Notes: generated by a model from the letters alone, not told the origin. A stretch of 64,000 nt of DNA from Mycobacterium scrofulaceum (GCF_001667885.1 NZ_LZJW01000057.1:62001-126000), one strand, 5' to 3'; counted from the stretch's first letter, positions 31,054 through 38,804 are shown. Translations and numbers: made by a program.

Positions 31054-32053
31054 CGGGATCACCACCGCTCGACAACCGGTCGCTGAGCACCTGCAACGCC
31101 CGCTCGGTTTCTTCGGCGAGGCCCGTGTAGCGCACGTTGAGCGGACCGGTCCCCGCTTTCTCCGCCAGTTGCCGCGCCAAGCGGGCCTTCTCCTGCAGGC
31201 TGCGCAGGGCCACCCAGAGCGCGCCCTCGACCTCGCTGTCCCGCGCGGCGAGCAGCGCGTCGGCCGTCCAGGCGTGCCCCACCTGGCAGCGGAAGTTGCC
31301 CTCGCTGATGGACACCAGCGAGCCGTTGCAGTCCGGGCAGGTGTACCCGGACGGGGCGCCCAGCTGCTGGGTGTCGAAGTCGGTCGAGAATCGCGACATC
31401 ATCGCGATCCGATTCTCAAGTTCCATCGCTGCGTCGCGTTCCATGGTCAGGTCCTTCAACGATTGGTGCGACAACTCCTTGAGGACGGCCCCGATGTCCG
31501 CGGCCGCCGCCTCGCGATCAAGCACGCCCGCGTCGCGCGCGTTGACCGGCATCGCGGGAAACAACGCGTCGTCGGGTGATTGACCGATCGTGGTGCCGCC
31601 GCGGGACCGGATGGCACCCAAGCCCAGCACCCCGTCGTCGAGCACGCCCGACAGCAGGACGCCGATCGCGCGGGGACCGAAAGCCAGGGCGACCGAGCGG
31701 AAGAGCGCGTTGATCGCCGGCCGGTGCCCGTTCTCGGTCGGACCCTGCGACAGCACCAACCGATGGTCGGCGGCCAGCAGGTGGCGGTCGGGCGGGGCCA
31801 CGTAAATGTGGGCGGGTCGGAGCGGGGCGCCATGCTCGGCGGTCACGGCGGGCAGCGGACCACTGCGGTCGACGATGCGAGCCAAAACGCTTGGCGCGCC
31901 GGCGGGGATGTGCAGGGTCACCAGGTAGGCGTACGGCACGTCCGGGGACAACCCCGCCGCCAGCCTCGACAGCGCTTCCACTCCCCCCGCGGAGGCGCCA
32001 ATCGCCACCACGCCGCGCAATTCGCCGTTCTCGCCAGTCGCCCCGATCACCAC
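31046..32053 (-). CDS. CheB-type methylesterase with zinc-ribbon-like insert
   Basis: 335 residues. The CheB domain at 10-195 has an intact triad: Ser in GASAGGVEAL, His in VTLHIPAGAPS and Asp in LLSGVLDDGVLG. After a helical linker comes a small Cys/His cluster, CPDCNGSLVSISEGNFRC then VGHAW, resembling a zinc ribbon, and a final helical region. There is no receiver domain. A similar C-terminal extension occurs in other actinobacterial stand-alone CheB proteins. It forms an operon with the STAS/ATPase gene; with the CheR-PAS gene downstream on the same strand it may form one signalling transcript (31 to 28.4 kb). Confidence 0.86.
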   Translation of the reverse strand: MVIGATGENGELRGVVAIGASAGGVEALSRLAAGLSPDVPYAYLVTLHIPAGAPSVLARIVDRSGPLPAVTAEHGAPLRPAHIYVAPPDRHLLAADHRLVLSQGPTENGHRPAINALFRSVALAFGPRAIGVLLSGVLDDGVLGLGAIRSRGGTTIGQSPDDALFPAMPVNARDAGVLDREAAAADIGAVLKELSHQSLKDLTMERDAAMELENRIAMMSRFSTDFDTQQLGAPSGYTCPDCNGSLVSISEGNFRCQVGHAWTADALLAARDSEVEGALWVALRSLQEKARLARQLAEKAGTGPLNVRYTGLAEETERALQVLSDRLSSGGDPDG

Positions 32054-32188
32054 TTTCGACTACCCGCCTCAATGGTAGGTATTCAACTCGGTGCGGGATA
32101 GTCGCCGGCCACGCTCAATACCTGGGGTTTTCGGTGCGGGTACGGCGGGCACTCTTCAGAAGTCTGATCGTGGACAGGAGGGTGAATC

Positions 32189-32446
32189 ATGCCGAACTCG
32201 TCGATCAAGAACGAAAAGTTGTACAAGGACCTGCGCAAGCAGGGCGACTCCAAGGAAAAGGCCGCCCGAATCTCCAATGCGGCCGCCGCGCGCGGCAAGT
32301 CCTCGGTTTCGCGCAAGGGCGGGAAGTCGGGGTCCTATCAGGACTGGACGGTTCCGCAGTTGCGGAAGCGGGCGAAAGAGCTTGGCATGTCAGGCTATTC
32401 GAGCCTCACGAAAGACAAACTGGTAGCCAAGCTGCGCAATCACTGA
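32189..32446 (+). CDS. Small basic protein with Rho-N/SAP-like C-terminus
   Basis: 85 residues, ATG preceded by AGGAGGG. The N-terminal half is Lys-rich (IKNEKLYKDLRKQGDSKEKAARISNAAA), the pattern of the DUF7218 family. The C-terminal 33 residues (WTVPQLRKRAKELGM to LVAKLRNH) match the Rho N-terminal/SAP helix-extension-helix that binds nucleic acid. Probably a small DNA-associated stress protein. Overlaps the convergent nucleotidyltransferase gene by seven bases. Confidence 0.85.
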   Translation: MPNSSIKNEKLYKDLRKQGDSKEKAARISNAAAARGKSSVSRKGGKSGSYQDWTVPQLRKRAKELGMSGYSSLTKDKLVAKLRNH

Positions 32447-33018
32447 GCGGTGAGGCCGAGCCGCTCGACCAGCACGAGAAACGCGACCGCGTAATCGTTG
32501 TCGGCGGTGCGCGCCCGGATCCGCTCCCAGTCCAGCTGCTCACGGACGGCCCGCACGGCCGGCAGCAGCTTGGCGAAGTCGCAGTAATGCTCGCCGAGGG
32601 ACCGCAGCTGCTGGATGAGCACCATCGTCGGCGGCAATACGGGCATCCTGATGGCCAGCACGTCCTGCTGCTCGGCGCAGTCCAGCGTCGACGAGTCCAC
32701 CCGCACGCCGTTGAGGCGGTGCAGCACATCCACGACGGTGTCCCCGGTGCGCGCCTTGAACAACCAGTCCTCCGGCGGGCGTTCAACGGTGAAGCCCGCA
32801 CCGCGCAGCGTCGCCACCGCCTCGTCCACGTCGGACTCGGCCACCACCAGGTCCACGTCATGGGTGGGCTCCGGGGCGCCATACGCCCACAACGCGTAAC
32901 TGCCCGCCAACGCGAAGGGCGGGCCGTTCTCCTTCAGCGCCGACGCCGCACCGCGCAGCGCCTCCCGCAGCTGTGCGCTGGACGGGGGTGCATCGACGTG
33001 GGTTTTGATCGTTGTCAT
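32440..33018 (-). CDS. Nucleotidyltransferase-fold protein
   Basis: 192 residues from the ATG at 33018. The minimal nucleotidyltransferase signature is present: FALAGSYALWAYGAPEPTHDVDLVV, i.e. the G-S loop followed by D-x-D, plus a later acidic strand in DTVVDVLHRL. The C-terminal part is helical. It is related to the AbiEii/MNT-like group of uncharacterised nucleotidyltransferases. No antitoxin partner is adjacent, so a toxin role is not supported. A SigF-like promoter with one -35 mismatch lies 13 bases upstream. Confidence 0.78.
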   Translation of the reverse strand: MTTIKTHVDAPPSSAQLREALRGAASALKENGPPFALAGSYALWAYGAPEPTHDVDLVVAESDVDEAVATLRGAGFTVERPPEDWLFKARTGDTVVDVLHRLNGVRVDSSTLDCAEQQDVLAIRMPVLPPTMVLIQQLRSLGEHYCDFAKLLPAVRAVREQLDWERIRARTADNDYAVAFLVLVERLGLTAQ

Positions 33019-33030
33019 GGTGCCTAGGTC

Positions 33031-33055
33031 ATACCCCACTGGCGGCCCCTACAAC
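33031..33055 (-). promoter_or_regulatory. SigF-like promoter of the nucleotidyltransferase gene
   Basis: Minus strand GTTG-N15-GGGTAT; the -10 is perfect and the -35 has one mismatch (GTTG for GTTT). The -10 ends 13 bases before the ATG, so the leader would be about six bases. Confidence 0.45.
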
Positions 33056-33087
33056 CTGCACTAACGCGCCCGCGAATTGCTAAGACC

Positions 33088-33112
33088 GTTTAACATGCGG
33101 CCAATTGGGCAA
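33088..33112 (+). promoter_or_regulatory. Weak SigF-like site before the acyl-CoA dehydrogenase run
   Basis: GTTT-N15-GGGCAA; the -35 and its flanking bases (CGTTTAAC) are identical to the strong site at 40145, but the -10 deviates at two of six bases. It is 220 bases from the gene start. Confidence 0.25.
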
Positions 33113-33334
33113 GTCTTTTGTCGTGTCGACTGCTTGGCTCAGCGCCTACGAAGCCGCTGTCATGATCCCCGCCCGCAACGACCGGGCGGAGCTGACTCAC
33201 CTGTGCGGCGCGTACCGCTTTCCTCGCCACACCGAACTTTCCGCCGGCACGTCGGCGCGGACCCTGGCTCGGGCGCCACACGGGTCTGCTCACCACCTCG
33301 GGCAACTGGGGAGATCGGCGGCGGGTGATTGCGC

Positions 33335-34276
33335 GTGACGGCGGGACTGGTCAGGCATTGGCTGGAGTCGGGCCGACTCGAGCTGCCACTGCCCGCATCG
33401 GGACGCACCGCCGAACGCTGGCAACGCCTTTCAGCGCTCGCGGAAGAGAACATCGTGGCGGCCAGGGTCGCCGAATCACATCTCGACGCCGTGGCGATAC
33501 TTCACGAATTGGGCGGGAAACCGCCGGAATCCGGCCACCTATGGGGAGTATGGGCGGCTGAATCCCCGGACGCGGTGCTCACCGCCACCCACATCAACGG
33601 CGCCTTCACGCTGTCGGGCACCAAGGTATGGTGCTCGGGCGCCGGCTTCTGCACCCACGCCCTGGTGACCGCCCGCCTCGAGGACGGAACCCGGGGCCTG
33701 TTCGCCGTGCAGGTGACTGACGCGAGCGTCAAACCGTTGCCAAGCACCTGGTGGAACGCCGGCATGGCCGGCAGCGATACCCGGCCCGTGCAGTTCACCA
33801 ATACGCACGCCGTCGCGGTGGGCGATCCCGGCGACTACGTGAACCGGCCCGGGTTCTGGCACGGCGCGATCGGTGTGGCCGCCTGTTGGCTCGGGGGTGC
33901 CCGCCGCGTCGCGGATCCCCTATACCGTTGCGCCAAAAGCGAATCCGCCGACGCCTATTCGCTGGCACACCTGGGCGCCGTGGACGCCGCGCTGGCCGCC
34001 AGCGACGCGATCCTGGCCGCCGCGGCGGCCCAAGTCGACTCCGACCCTTTCGATCGGGCCGGCACCGCTCAACTGCTGGCCCGCCGCGTCCGCACGGTGG
34101 TGGAACACGCGGTCGACGAAGCGATCACCCGCACCGGCCGCGCGCTGGGGCCGGGCCCGCTCTGCCAGGATGGCCGGCACGCCCAGCGCGTCGCCGACCT
34201 GAGCATCTACATTCGGCAAAGCCACGCCGAGCGCGATCTCGCCGAGCTCGGTCGGCTCGCCGGTTGCCAGGGCTGA
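33335..34276 (+). CDS. Acyl-CoA dehydrogenase-family protein (short form)
   Basis: 313 residues from the GTG at 33335 (a TTG two codons earlier is possible). The middle beta-domain is typical: ESPDAVLTATHINGAFTLSG, TKVWCSGAGFCTHALVTARL. The C-terminal helical domain follows. The N-terminal helical domain is only about 75 residues, so the protein is shorter than the 380 of standard acyl-CoA dehydrogenases, and no canonical catalytic Glu is obvious. Related actinobacterial genes travel with a PIG-L deacetylase, as here (seven bases downstream), suggesting a shared biosynthetic task rather than beta-oxidation. Confidence 0.78.
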   Translation: MTAGLVRHWLESGRLELPLPASGRTAERWQRLSALAEENIVAARVAESHLDAVAILHELGGKPPESGHLWGVWAAESPDAVLTATHINGAFTLSGTKVWCSGAGFCTHALVTARLEDGTRGLFAVQVTDASVKPLPSTWWNAGMAGSDTRPVQFTNTHAVAVGDPGDYVNRPGFWHGAIGVAACWLGGARRVADPLYRCAKSESADAYSLAHLGAVDAALAASDAILAAAAAQVDSDPFDRAGTAQLLARRVRTVVEHAVDEAITRTGRALGPGPLCQDGRHAQRVADLSIYIRQSHAERDLAELGRLAGCQG

Positions 34277-34283
34277 GGCCGCG

Positions 34284-35057
34284 ATGAGGACCGCGCCGAT
34301 CAGCAACCGCGCCCGCTTCGCGGCCAAGCCACTGACGCACGGCGGCACCCCCGCACCCTTGTGGCTGGCCGCTTTTGAGCGCGCTCCCCTGCCGCCGCTC
34401 GATCTCACCGGGTGCCGCCGCCTGATCGTCGTGGCGACCCATCCGCACGACGAGACCCTCGGCCTGGGTGCGACGATCGCGGCGCTGAGCGCGTCCGGTG
34501 TCGACGTCCGGGTGGTGTCGGTCAGCGACGGGGGCGCCGCCCAGTCCGGCGTCACGATATCCGGCCGGATTCGGCTGTCGACGACCCGTCGATACGAACT
34601 ACGCAGGGCCGCAAGCATATTGGGGGTCGCCCAGCCTCTGCGGCTGGGATTGCCCGACGGCGAGCTGGCCGACCACGAGGACCGGCTGACCGAAGGCCTG
34701 GCCGAGATACTGCGGTCCGCCGGACCCGGCACCTGGTGTGCCGCCACCTGGCGGGGTGACGGGCATCCCGACTACGAGGCGGTGGGACGCGCGGCCGCCG
34801 CGGCATGCGTGCGCACCGGCGTCACCTTGCTGGAATATCCAGTCTGGATGTGGCACTGGGCCACGCCGGGTGACCCCGTGGTGCCGTGGGACCGCGCCCG
34901 CTCGGTCCCCGCACCCGGATTGGCCGTGAATCGCAAACGCCAAGCAGCGCAATGCTATCGGAGCCAATTGCGACCTGGGCGCGATGACACACCGCCCATT
35001 CTGCCGCCGTTCGTCCTGCAGCGGCTGCTGGCCGTCGGAGAAGTCGTCTTCCGCTGA
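34284..35057 (+). CDS. PIG-L family N-acetylglucosaminyl-type deacetylase with altered motif
   Basis: 257 residues, ATG start just after the dehydrogenase stop. The LmbE/PIG-L fold is seen in LIVVATHPHDETLGLGATIA, VVSVSDGG and WRGDGHPDYEAVGRAA. In MshB-like enzymes the zinc motif is HPDDE: His and the second Asp bind zinc and the first Asp is the general base. Here the motif is HPHDE, so the zinc ligands remain and the base position is His. The third ligand is probably the His of DGHPDYEA. It likely deacetylates a sugar amide or similar compound; the substrate is unknown. Confidence 0.85.
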   Translation: MRTAPISNRARFAAKPLTHGGTPAPLWLAAFERAPLPPLDLTGCRRLIVVATHPHDETLGLGATIAALSASGVDVRVVSVSDGGAAQSGVTISGRIRLSTTRRYELRRAASILGVAQPLRLGLPDGELADHEDRLTEGLAEILRSAGPGTWCAATWRGDGHPDYEAVGRAAAAACVRTGVTLLEYPVWMWHWATPGDPVVPWDRARSVPAPGLAVNRKRQAAQCYRSQLRPGRDDTPPILPPFVLQRLLAVGEVVFR

Positions 35058-35104
35058 CCGCGCCCGTGACTGCCCGACCGGTGAAAGTGGGTAAGAGTAA
35101 CCCT

Positions 35105-35869
35105 ATGCGCGTGGCGACCTTCAACATCCTGCATGGCCGCACCGTCGGCGACGGGGTGGAGGTGCAGCGGCTGCGGGACTGCGTGCGCCGCCTGGATCCC
35201 GACGTGCTCAGCCTGCAAGAGGTCGACTGCGATCAGCCGCGGTCCGAGCGGGCCGACCTCACCGCGGTGGCGGCCGAGGCCATGGGTGCCGTCGAGCACC
35301 GGTTCGTGGCCGCGATCTCCGGAACGCCCGGGGCGACCTGGATGGCCGCCACGGGTCGCGAACAACCGGGGACGGCAGCCTACGGAATCGCGCTGCTGTC
35401 GCGGTATCCGGTGGCCAGCTGGCAGGTGGTGCGGCTGCCCCGCATTCCGATGCGCTTTCCCATGTACCTTCCGGGACCCAACCGCGTCATGGTGGTCGAC
35501 GAGGAGCCCAGGGCGGCGGTCATCGCGCGGCTGGACACCCCGATGGGCGAGCTGACGGTGGCCAACACGCACCTGTCCTTCGTGCCCGGCTGGAACCGGC
35601 GTCAGCTGCGCCGGCTGGTGCACGACCTGCGCGGCTTTCCCGGCCCGCGGCTGCTGACCGGGGACCTCAACATGACACCCAAGACGGTGCGGCGCTGGTC
35701 GGGCATGCGGGCGCTGGCCGCCGCCGCGACCTTCCCCGCGCACGCCCCCAACCGCCAGCTTGATCACATCCTGACCGACGATCGCCGCCTGCGCGGCAAG
35801 GCCGTCATCGCCGAGCCCATGGACATTTCCGATCACCGGCCGCTGGTCGTCGACCTCGAACGCGCGTGA
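35105..35869 (+). CDS. Endonuclease/exonuclease/phosphatase family protein
   Basis: 254 residues from the ATG at 35105. All motifs of the EEP fold are present in order: ATFNILHGR, LQEVD (metal-binding Glu), TVANTHLSF, LTGDLNMTP (catalytic Asp/Asn) and SDHRPLVVDL (catalytic Asp-His). Members hydrolyse phosphodiesters in DNA, inositol lipids or sphingomyelin; no signal peptide is visible, so it probably acts in the cytoplasm on nucleic acid or a small phosphoester. About 50 bases after the PIG-L gene. Confidence 0.88.
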   Translation: MRVATFNILHGRTVGDGVEVQRLRDCVRRLDPDVLSLQEVDCDQPRSERADLTAVAAEAMGAVEHRFVAAISGTPGATWMAATGREQPGTAAYGIALLSRYPVASWQVVRLPRIPMRFPMYLPGPNRVMVVDEEPRAAVIARLDTPMGELTVANTHLSFVPGWNRRQLRRLVHDLRGFPGPRLLTGDLNMTPKTVRRWSGMRALAAAATFPAHAPNRQLDHILTDDRRLRGKAVIAEPMDISDHRPLVVDLERA

Positions 35870-35882
35870 TTCGGCGGGTCGG

Positions 35883-36158
35883 CTATCCCAGTGCGCTCAG
35901 CCGGCCCTTGACCCGCTCGATCTCGTCCACCGACGGCAGTGCGTCGGTGACCCGGGTGATTTCCACGCCGACGTCCACGTTGCTGACGCAACGACGCTCG
36001 GGGGCCAGCAGTTTCGTCGCGATGGTGAGGACCTCATCGTCGGACACCCGTCGCGGCAGCAGCGCCAACACCGGCGCGTAGCCGAGGGCGGGCGCGCCAC
36101 CCGGATAGCCCGCGCGCAGAAACGCGACGATGTTCAAGACGCGATCGCTCAGGCCCAT
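35883..36158 (-). CDS. DUF3349 family protein
   Basis: 91 residues. The mycobacterial DUF3349 signature is clear: LNIVAFLRAGYPGGAPALGYAPVLALLPRR and SDDEVLTIATKLL. Small helical proteins of this family (such as Rv0543c) have known structures but no established function. A SigF-like promoter (36191-36215) lies 33 bases upstream. Confidence 0.9.
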   Translation of the reverse strand: MGLSDRVLNIVAFLRAGYPGGAPALGYAPVLALLPRRVSDDEVLTIATKLLAPERRCVSNVDVGVEITRVTDALPSVDEIERVKGRLSALG

Positions 36159-36190
36159 CTTCCACCTCGTTCATCCGGTCGTAGCCAGGT

Positions 36191-36215
36191 ATAACCGGGC
36201 CGGGCGGATTGAAAC
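36191..36215 (-). promoter_or_regulatory. SigF-like promoter of the DUF3349 gene
   Basis: Minus strand GTTT-N15-GGTTAT, one mismatch from GGGTAT in the -10. The predicted start is near 36184 with a leader of about 26 bases containing AGGTGG before the ATG. Confidence 0.55.
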
Positions 36216-36226
36216 CACCATGAAGC

Positions 36227-36263
36227 GCAAAAGGGGCCCGGCCCTGCCGGGACCGGACCCCTT
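36227..36263 (-). terminator. Rho-independent terminator after csbD-like gene
   Basis: Stem AAGGGGCCCGG / CCGGACCCCTT, ten of eleven pairs with an 11-base loop. On the minus strand the stem is followed by TTTTGCGC, a short T run, ten bases beyond the stop of the CsbD-like gene. It also insulates that gene from the DUF3349 promoter. Confidence 0.65.
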
Positions 36264-36273
36264 CGTCAGCGTG

Positions 36274-36510
36274 CTACTGGTTTTCCTTCTGGCGCTCTTC
36301 GGCGGCCTCCGCGCCGGCCCGTGCCGACTCGGCTTCGGCTTCCTTCTTGCCCGCGTCGCGCTGAGCGTCGGCCTTGTCCTGCTGGGCCTGACCCTCCTCG
36401 ACCATGTCGTTGCGGCCGAGAACGGCCCCGCCGGCCTCCTTGACCTTGCCCTTCAGGCCTTCGACGGCGCCCGTGACGGCTTCCTGTGGTCCGCTCTTCT
36501 GATCCCCCAT
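36274..36510 (-). CDS. CsbD-like small stress protein
   Basis: 78 residues, ATG behind GGGAGG. The CsbD pattern is in the first half (AVTGAVEGLKGKVKEAGGAVLGRNDMVEEGQAQQDKA, given in part), followed by an Ala/Glu/Lys-rich, very hydrophilic helix. In Bacillus, CsbD is made under the general-stress factor sigma-B, the relative of mycobacterial SigF, and a matching promoter is present here. Molecular function unknown; likely an unfolded, abundant stress protein. Confidence 0.88.
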   Translation of the reverse strand: MGDQKSGPQEAVTGAVEGLKGKVKEAGGAVLGRNDMVEEGQAQQDKADAQRDAGKKEAEAESARAGAEAAEERQKENQ

Positions 36511-36553
36511 GGATCAACCTCCCTTTGGTTGCTGTGCATCTCGCCCATACGGC

Positions 36554-36578
36554 GTTCCCGTCGGCCGTCCCGTCAAAC
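36554..36578 (-). promoter_or_regulatory. SigF-like promoter of csbD-like gene
   Basis: Minus strand GTTT-N15-GGGAAC; the -35 is perfect and the -10 differs from GGGTAC at one base. The predicted leader is about 37 bases and contains the GGGAGG ribosome site. Confidence 0.55.
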
Positions 36579-36631
36579 GCGCTTGCCGGTGTGCGCGCGA
36601 TCACGAGGCGGTTTCGCCGCCGGAATCGATC

Positions 36632-36656
36632 GTTTGGAACGCGATTGCGTGGGTAG
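36632..36656 (+). promoter_or_regulatory. SigF-type promoter of the NmrA-like gene
   Basis: GTTT-N15-GGGTAG, matching all nine core positions. It lies 34 bases upstream of the proposed TTG start. Confidence 0.65.
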
Positions 36657-36690
36657 TAATGAGCGACCACCAACGAAAGCGGGTGAAGTT

Positions 36691-37491
36691 TTGACCACCG
36701 TCGCCGTGATCGGGGCAACCGGCATCGCCGGCTCCCGCGTCGTCGCCAGGCTCAAGGCGAGGGGCGTCGCGGTCGTGGAGGTTTCCCGCACCCACGGCGT
36801 CGACGTGCTCGACGGGGAGAGCCTGTACCGGGCGCTCAAAGGAGTCGATGTCGCGATCGACGTCGCCAACCCCGAACCGCACGACGGTCACCCCGCCACC
36901 ACCGAGGCGCTGGCGGCCCGCAACGTCATGGGTGTCTGCTCCGCGCGCGGCGTCCAGCGCGTGGTGATGTCGGCGATCGCCGGCATCGACGATCCGGTGT
37001 TCGACGGGCTGCCCTACTTCGAAGGCAAGCGGGCGGCGAAAGAGATCCTGCTCGAGGGCCCGGTGCCGACCACGATCGTGAATTCGACCCAGTGGTATGA
37101 ATCCGCCACCGGCCCCGCGGGGCCGGTGATTTGTGACGGGCACGAGGTCCTCGTGGAGGATTGGTTGATACAGCCCATCGCGGCCGACACTGTCGCCGAC
37201 GTTCTCGTCGAGGCGGCCCTCGGACAGACGCACACGCCGCGCACCATCACCGGTCCGGATGCCATCCGGTTGCCCGAGCTCACCTCGAAAGTCCTTGCCC
37301 AGCAAGGCGATGACCGCCCGGTGCGGGTGGTGCAGCCCGCCGTTCCCGCGCTCGCCGCGGGAGCGCTGCTCGCCCCCGAGCGCGCGGTGATCGTCGGGCC
37401 CGACGTCGAAACCTGGCTCCGGACGGTGCCGCCGGCGAGCACCGACGGCGACGGTGCGACGCTGCACAGGCCGGATTTCTCCCGGACCTGA
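36691..37491 (+). CDS. NmrA-like / atypical SDR NAD(P)-binding protein
   Basis: 266 residues from a TTG at 36691. No ATG or GTG start fits, and the Rossmann strand TTVAVIGATGIAGSRVVARL begins right there. The glycine-rich GATGIAGS places it in the NmrA/atypical-SDR group. VVMSAIAGIDDPVFDGLPYFEGKRAAKE holds a Y-x-x-x-K-like pair (YFEGK). Such proteins sense NADPH or reduce small quinones. It is transcribed from the SigF-type promoter 34 bases upstream. Confidence 0.82.
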   Translation: MTTVAVIGATGIAGSRVVARLKARGVAVVEVSRTHGVDVLDGESLYRALKGVDVAIDVANPEPHDGHPATTEALAARNVMGVCSARGVQRVVMSAIAGIDDPVFDGLPYFEGKRAAKEILLEGPVPTTIVNSTQWYESATGPAGPVICDGHEVLVEDWLIQPIAADTVADVLVEAALGQTHTPRTITGPDAIRLPELTSKVLAQQGDDRPVRVVQPAVPALAAGALLAPERAVIVGPDVETWLRTVPPASTDGDGATLHRPDFSRT

Positions 37492-37721
37492 CCGACGAAG
37501 CCAGAAAACGAAGAGTTGCCCGCGGCGCGCGGGCCATTCCGCACCGAACGCGCTGGTCGGCAGGGCTGGCCACGCCAGGTCACCGACCGGCGACGTCATT
37601 TTTCCCACGCAGCCGGGGGCGGTGGGGTTATGGTCACCTCAGGTTGAATCCACAGCTGCCTCGCGCGAGCGGCCGTGGGCACCGGTCGCTCCCCCACTCA
37701 CCCCATTCGACGGGCGACGAT

Positions 37722-38111
37722 ATGACTACTCAACCCTACGAACAACGACTCCACTGTTATGAAATCGATTGCGCCGGGGCACGACTGGACGTGCAGGCGC
37801 ACGGCCAGGCCAACGTCCTCCGCATCAGCGGCGAAATAGACGCGTCCAACGCCGACCTCCTCGCCGCGGCGATCCGCCGCTTCGTGCGACTGCGAGCCCC
37901 GCTGATTCTGGACTTCAGCCGCGTGGATTACCTCGGCAGCGCGGGCCTTCGCGTGCTGCTGCACGTCCAGGACGAGTGCCGGCTCGCCCGGCTGCACTGC
38001 AGTGTGGTCGGCGGTGCCGCCCTGCGGCGGCTCACCCGCGTGGTCACCGGCCTCGGCCTGCCCTTGGTCGATTCGGTCGCCGATGCGCTTCAATTGATCC
38101 GAGGCGTTTGA
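37722..38111 (+). CDS. STAS-domain anti-sigma factor antagonist-like protein
   Basis: 129 residues from the ATG at 37722. Almost the whole protein is a STAS domain (ANVLRISGEIDASNADLLAA, LILDFSRVDYLGSAGLRVLL), closely similar to the protein at 24233, including the shared N-terminal IDCAGA. Ser73 in LGSAG occupies the phospho-acceptor position, so unlike its paralogue it could be switched by a serine kinase. By analogy with RsfA/RsfB it may free a sigma factor such as SigF from its anti-sigma factor. Confidence 0.88.
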   Translation: MTTQPYEQRLHCYEIDCAGARLDVQAHGQANVLRISGEIDASNADLLAAAIRRFVRLRAPLILDFSRVDYLGSAGLRVLLHVQDECRLARLHCSVVGGAALRRLTRVVTGLGLPLVDSVADALQLIRGV

Positions 38112-38138
38112 AAGGCGCTCGGCGGCGGTGACTCCAGG

Positions 38139-38201
38139 TCACGATTCCGTCACGATCCTGGTCACGAATCCTTAAGAATTGCGGCGGTTTCCCTAAGAAT
38201 T
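38139..38201 (+). promoter_or_regulatory. Direct-repeat regulator-binding region upstream of the hemophore-like gene
   Basis: Three copies of TCACGA(T/A) start at 38139, 38150 and 38162, spaced 11 and 12 bases, in GTCAC-N6-GTCAC form. Then two copies of TAAGAATT start at 38173 and 38194, 21 bases apart. Helical-turn spacing of direct repeats is typical for OmpR-type response regulators; PhoP (TCACAGC-N4-TCACAGC) and MtrA (GTnAC-N6-GTnAC) are the closest known patterns. The 281-base gap 38112-38392 holds no gene. Confidence 0.5.
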
Positions 38202-38392
38202 CTCAGCATCGCCGGGCGGATTTGACCGTTCGCTTAGTGAACGCCCGCGTTCCGTGGCCGCATCGATCGTTTCGCGCTCCTTCCGCCCGCGCGGGCAAAC
38301 ACGACCACTTCTGACTTCCGCTACTTTGGTTTTCGAGGATCGGGAGCCTCTCTGGCAAGAATCAATTCGCAATTTCGAAGGACAAACTGATC

Positions 38393-38791
38393 ATGAAAAT
38401 CAGCAGTATTGTCGCGCGCCGGCGTCTGGCCGGCATCAGTGCCGGCTGCCTGCTCGGGGGGATCACCATGGGTGTCGTCGGCGCGCCGTCGGCGGCCGCA
38501 GCGCCCGACTGCAGCCCCGGCGGGGTGAACGCGACCGTTTCGTCCGTGCAGGGCTCGGCTGAGCAGTACCTGTCGGCGCACCCCGGAGCCAACGACGTGG
38601 TCAGGGCCGCCTACGGCCAGCCGCGCCCGGAGGCCGAGTCGAACCTGCGGGGCTACTTCACCGCGCACCCCCAGGAGTACTTCGACCTGCGCGGCATCCT
38701 GGCACCGATCGGCGACACGGAACGGCAGTGCAACGTCAAGGCCCTGCCCCCGACGCTGGAGTCGGCCTACCAGGAATTCATGGCCGGTTGA
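38393..38791 (+). CDS. Secreted hemophore-related protein
   Basis: 132 residues. A Sec signal peptide (basic start, hydrophobic core GISAGCLLGGITMGVVG, cleavage after SAAAA) leaves a mature domain of about 95 residues with two cysteines (PDCSPGG and RQCNV), probably disulphide-linked. The motif set AEQYLSAHPGANDVV and YFTAHPQEYFDLRGILAP belongs to the mycobacterial hemophore-related family (Rv0203 relatives), small exported helical proteins linked to haem binding. A strong terminator follows at once, so it is monocistronic. The upstream region is rich in regulator-site-like repeats. Confidence 0.85.
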   Translation: MKISSIVARRRLAGISAGCLLGGITMGVVGAPSAAAAPDCSPGGVNATVSSVQGSAEQYLSAHPGANDVVRAAYGQPRPEAESNLRGYFTAHPQEYFDLRGILAPIGDTERQCNVKALPPTLESAYQEFMAG

Positions 38792-38804
38792 TCCCGGCTC
38801 GAAG

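Larger units (their letters stand above)
33019..33334. other. Divergent promoter region
   Basis: 316 bases between the nucleotidyltransferase (minus) and the acyl-CoA dehydrogenase (plus). It contains two SigF-like motifs (33031-33055 minus, 33088-33112 plus). Small open frames inside (for example from 33105) lack ribosome sites and family character, so I call no gene. Confidence 0.5.

Noticed and set aside
27526..32053. A real chemotaxis operon
   Set aside because: No CheA, CheW, CheY, receptor or flagellar genes, and the CheB proteins lack receiver domains.
32440..33018. Nucleotidyltransferase as the toxin of a toxin-antitoxin pair with the neighbouring small protein
   Set aside because: The small gene is convergent, of the Rho-N/DUF7218 type, and not antitoxin-like.
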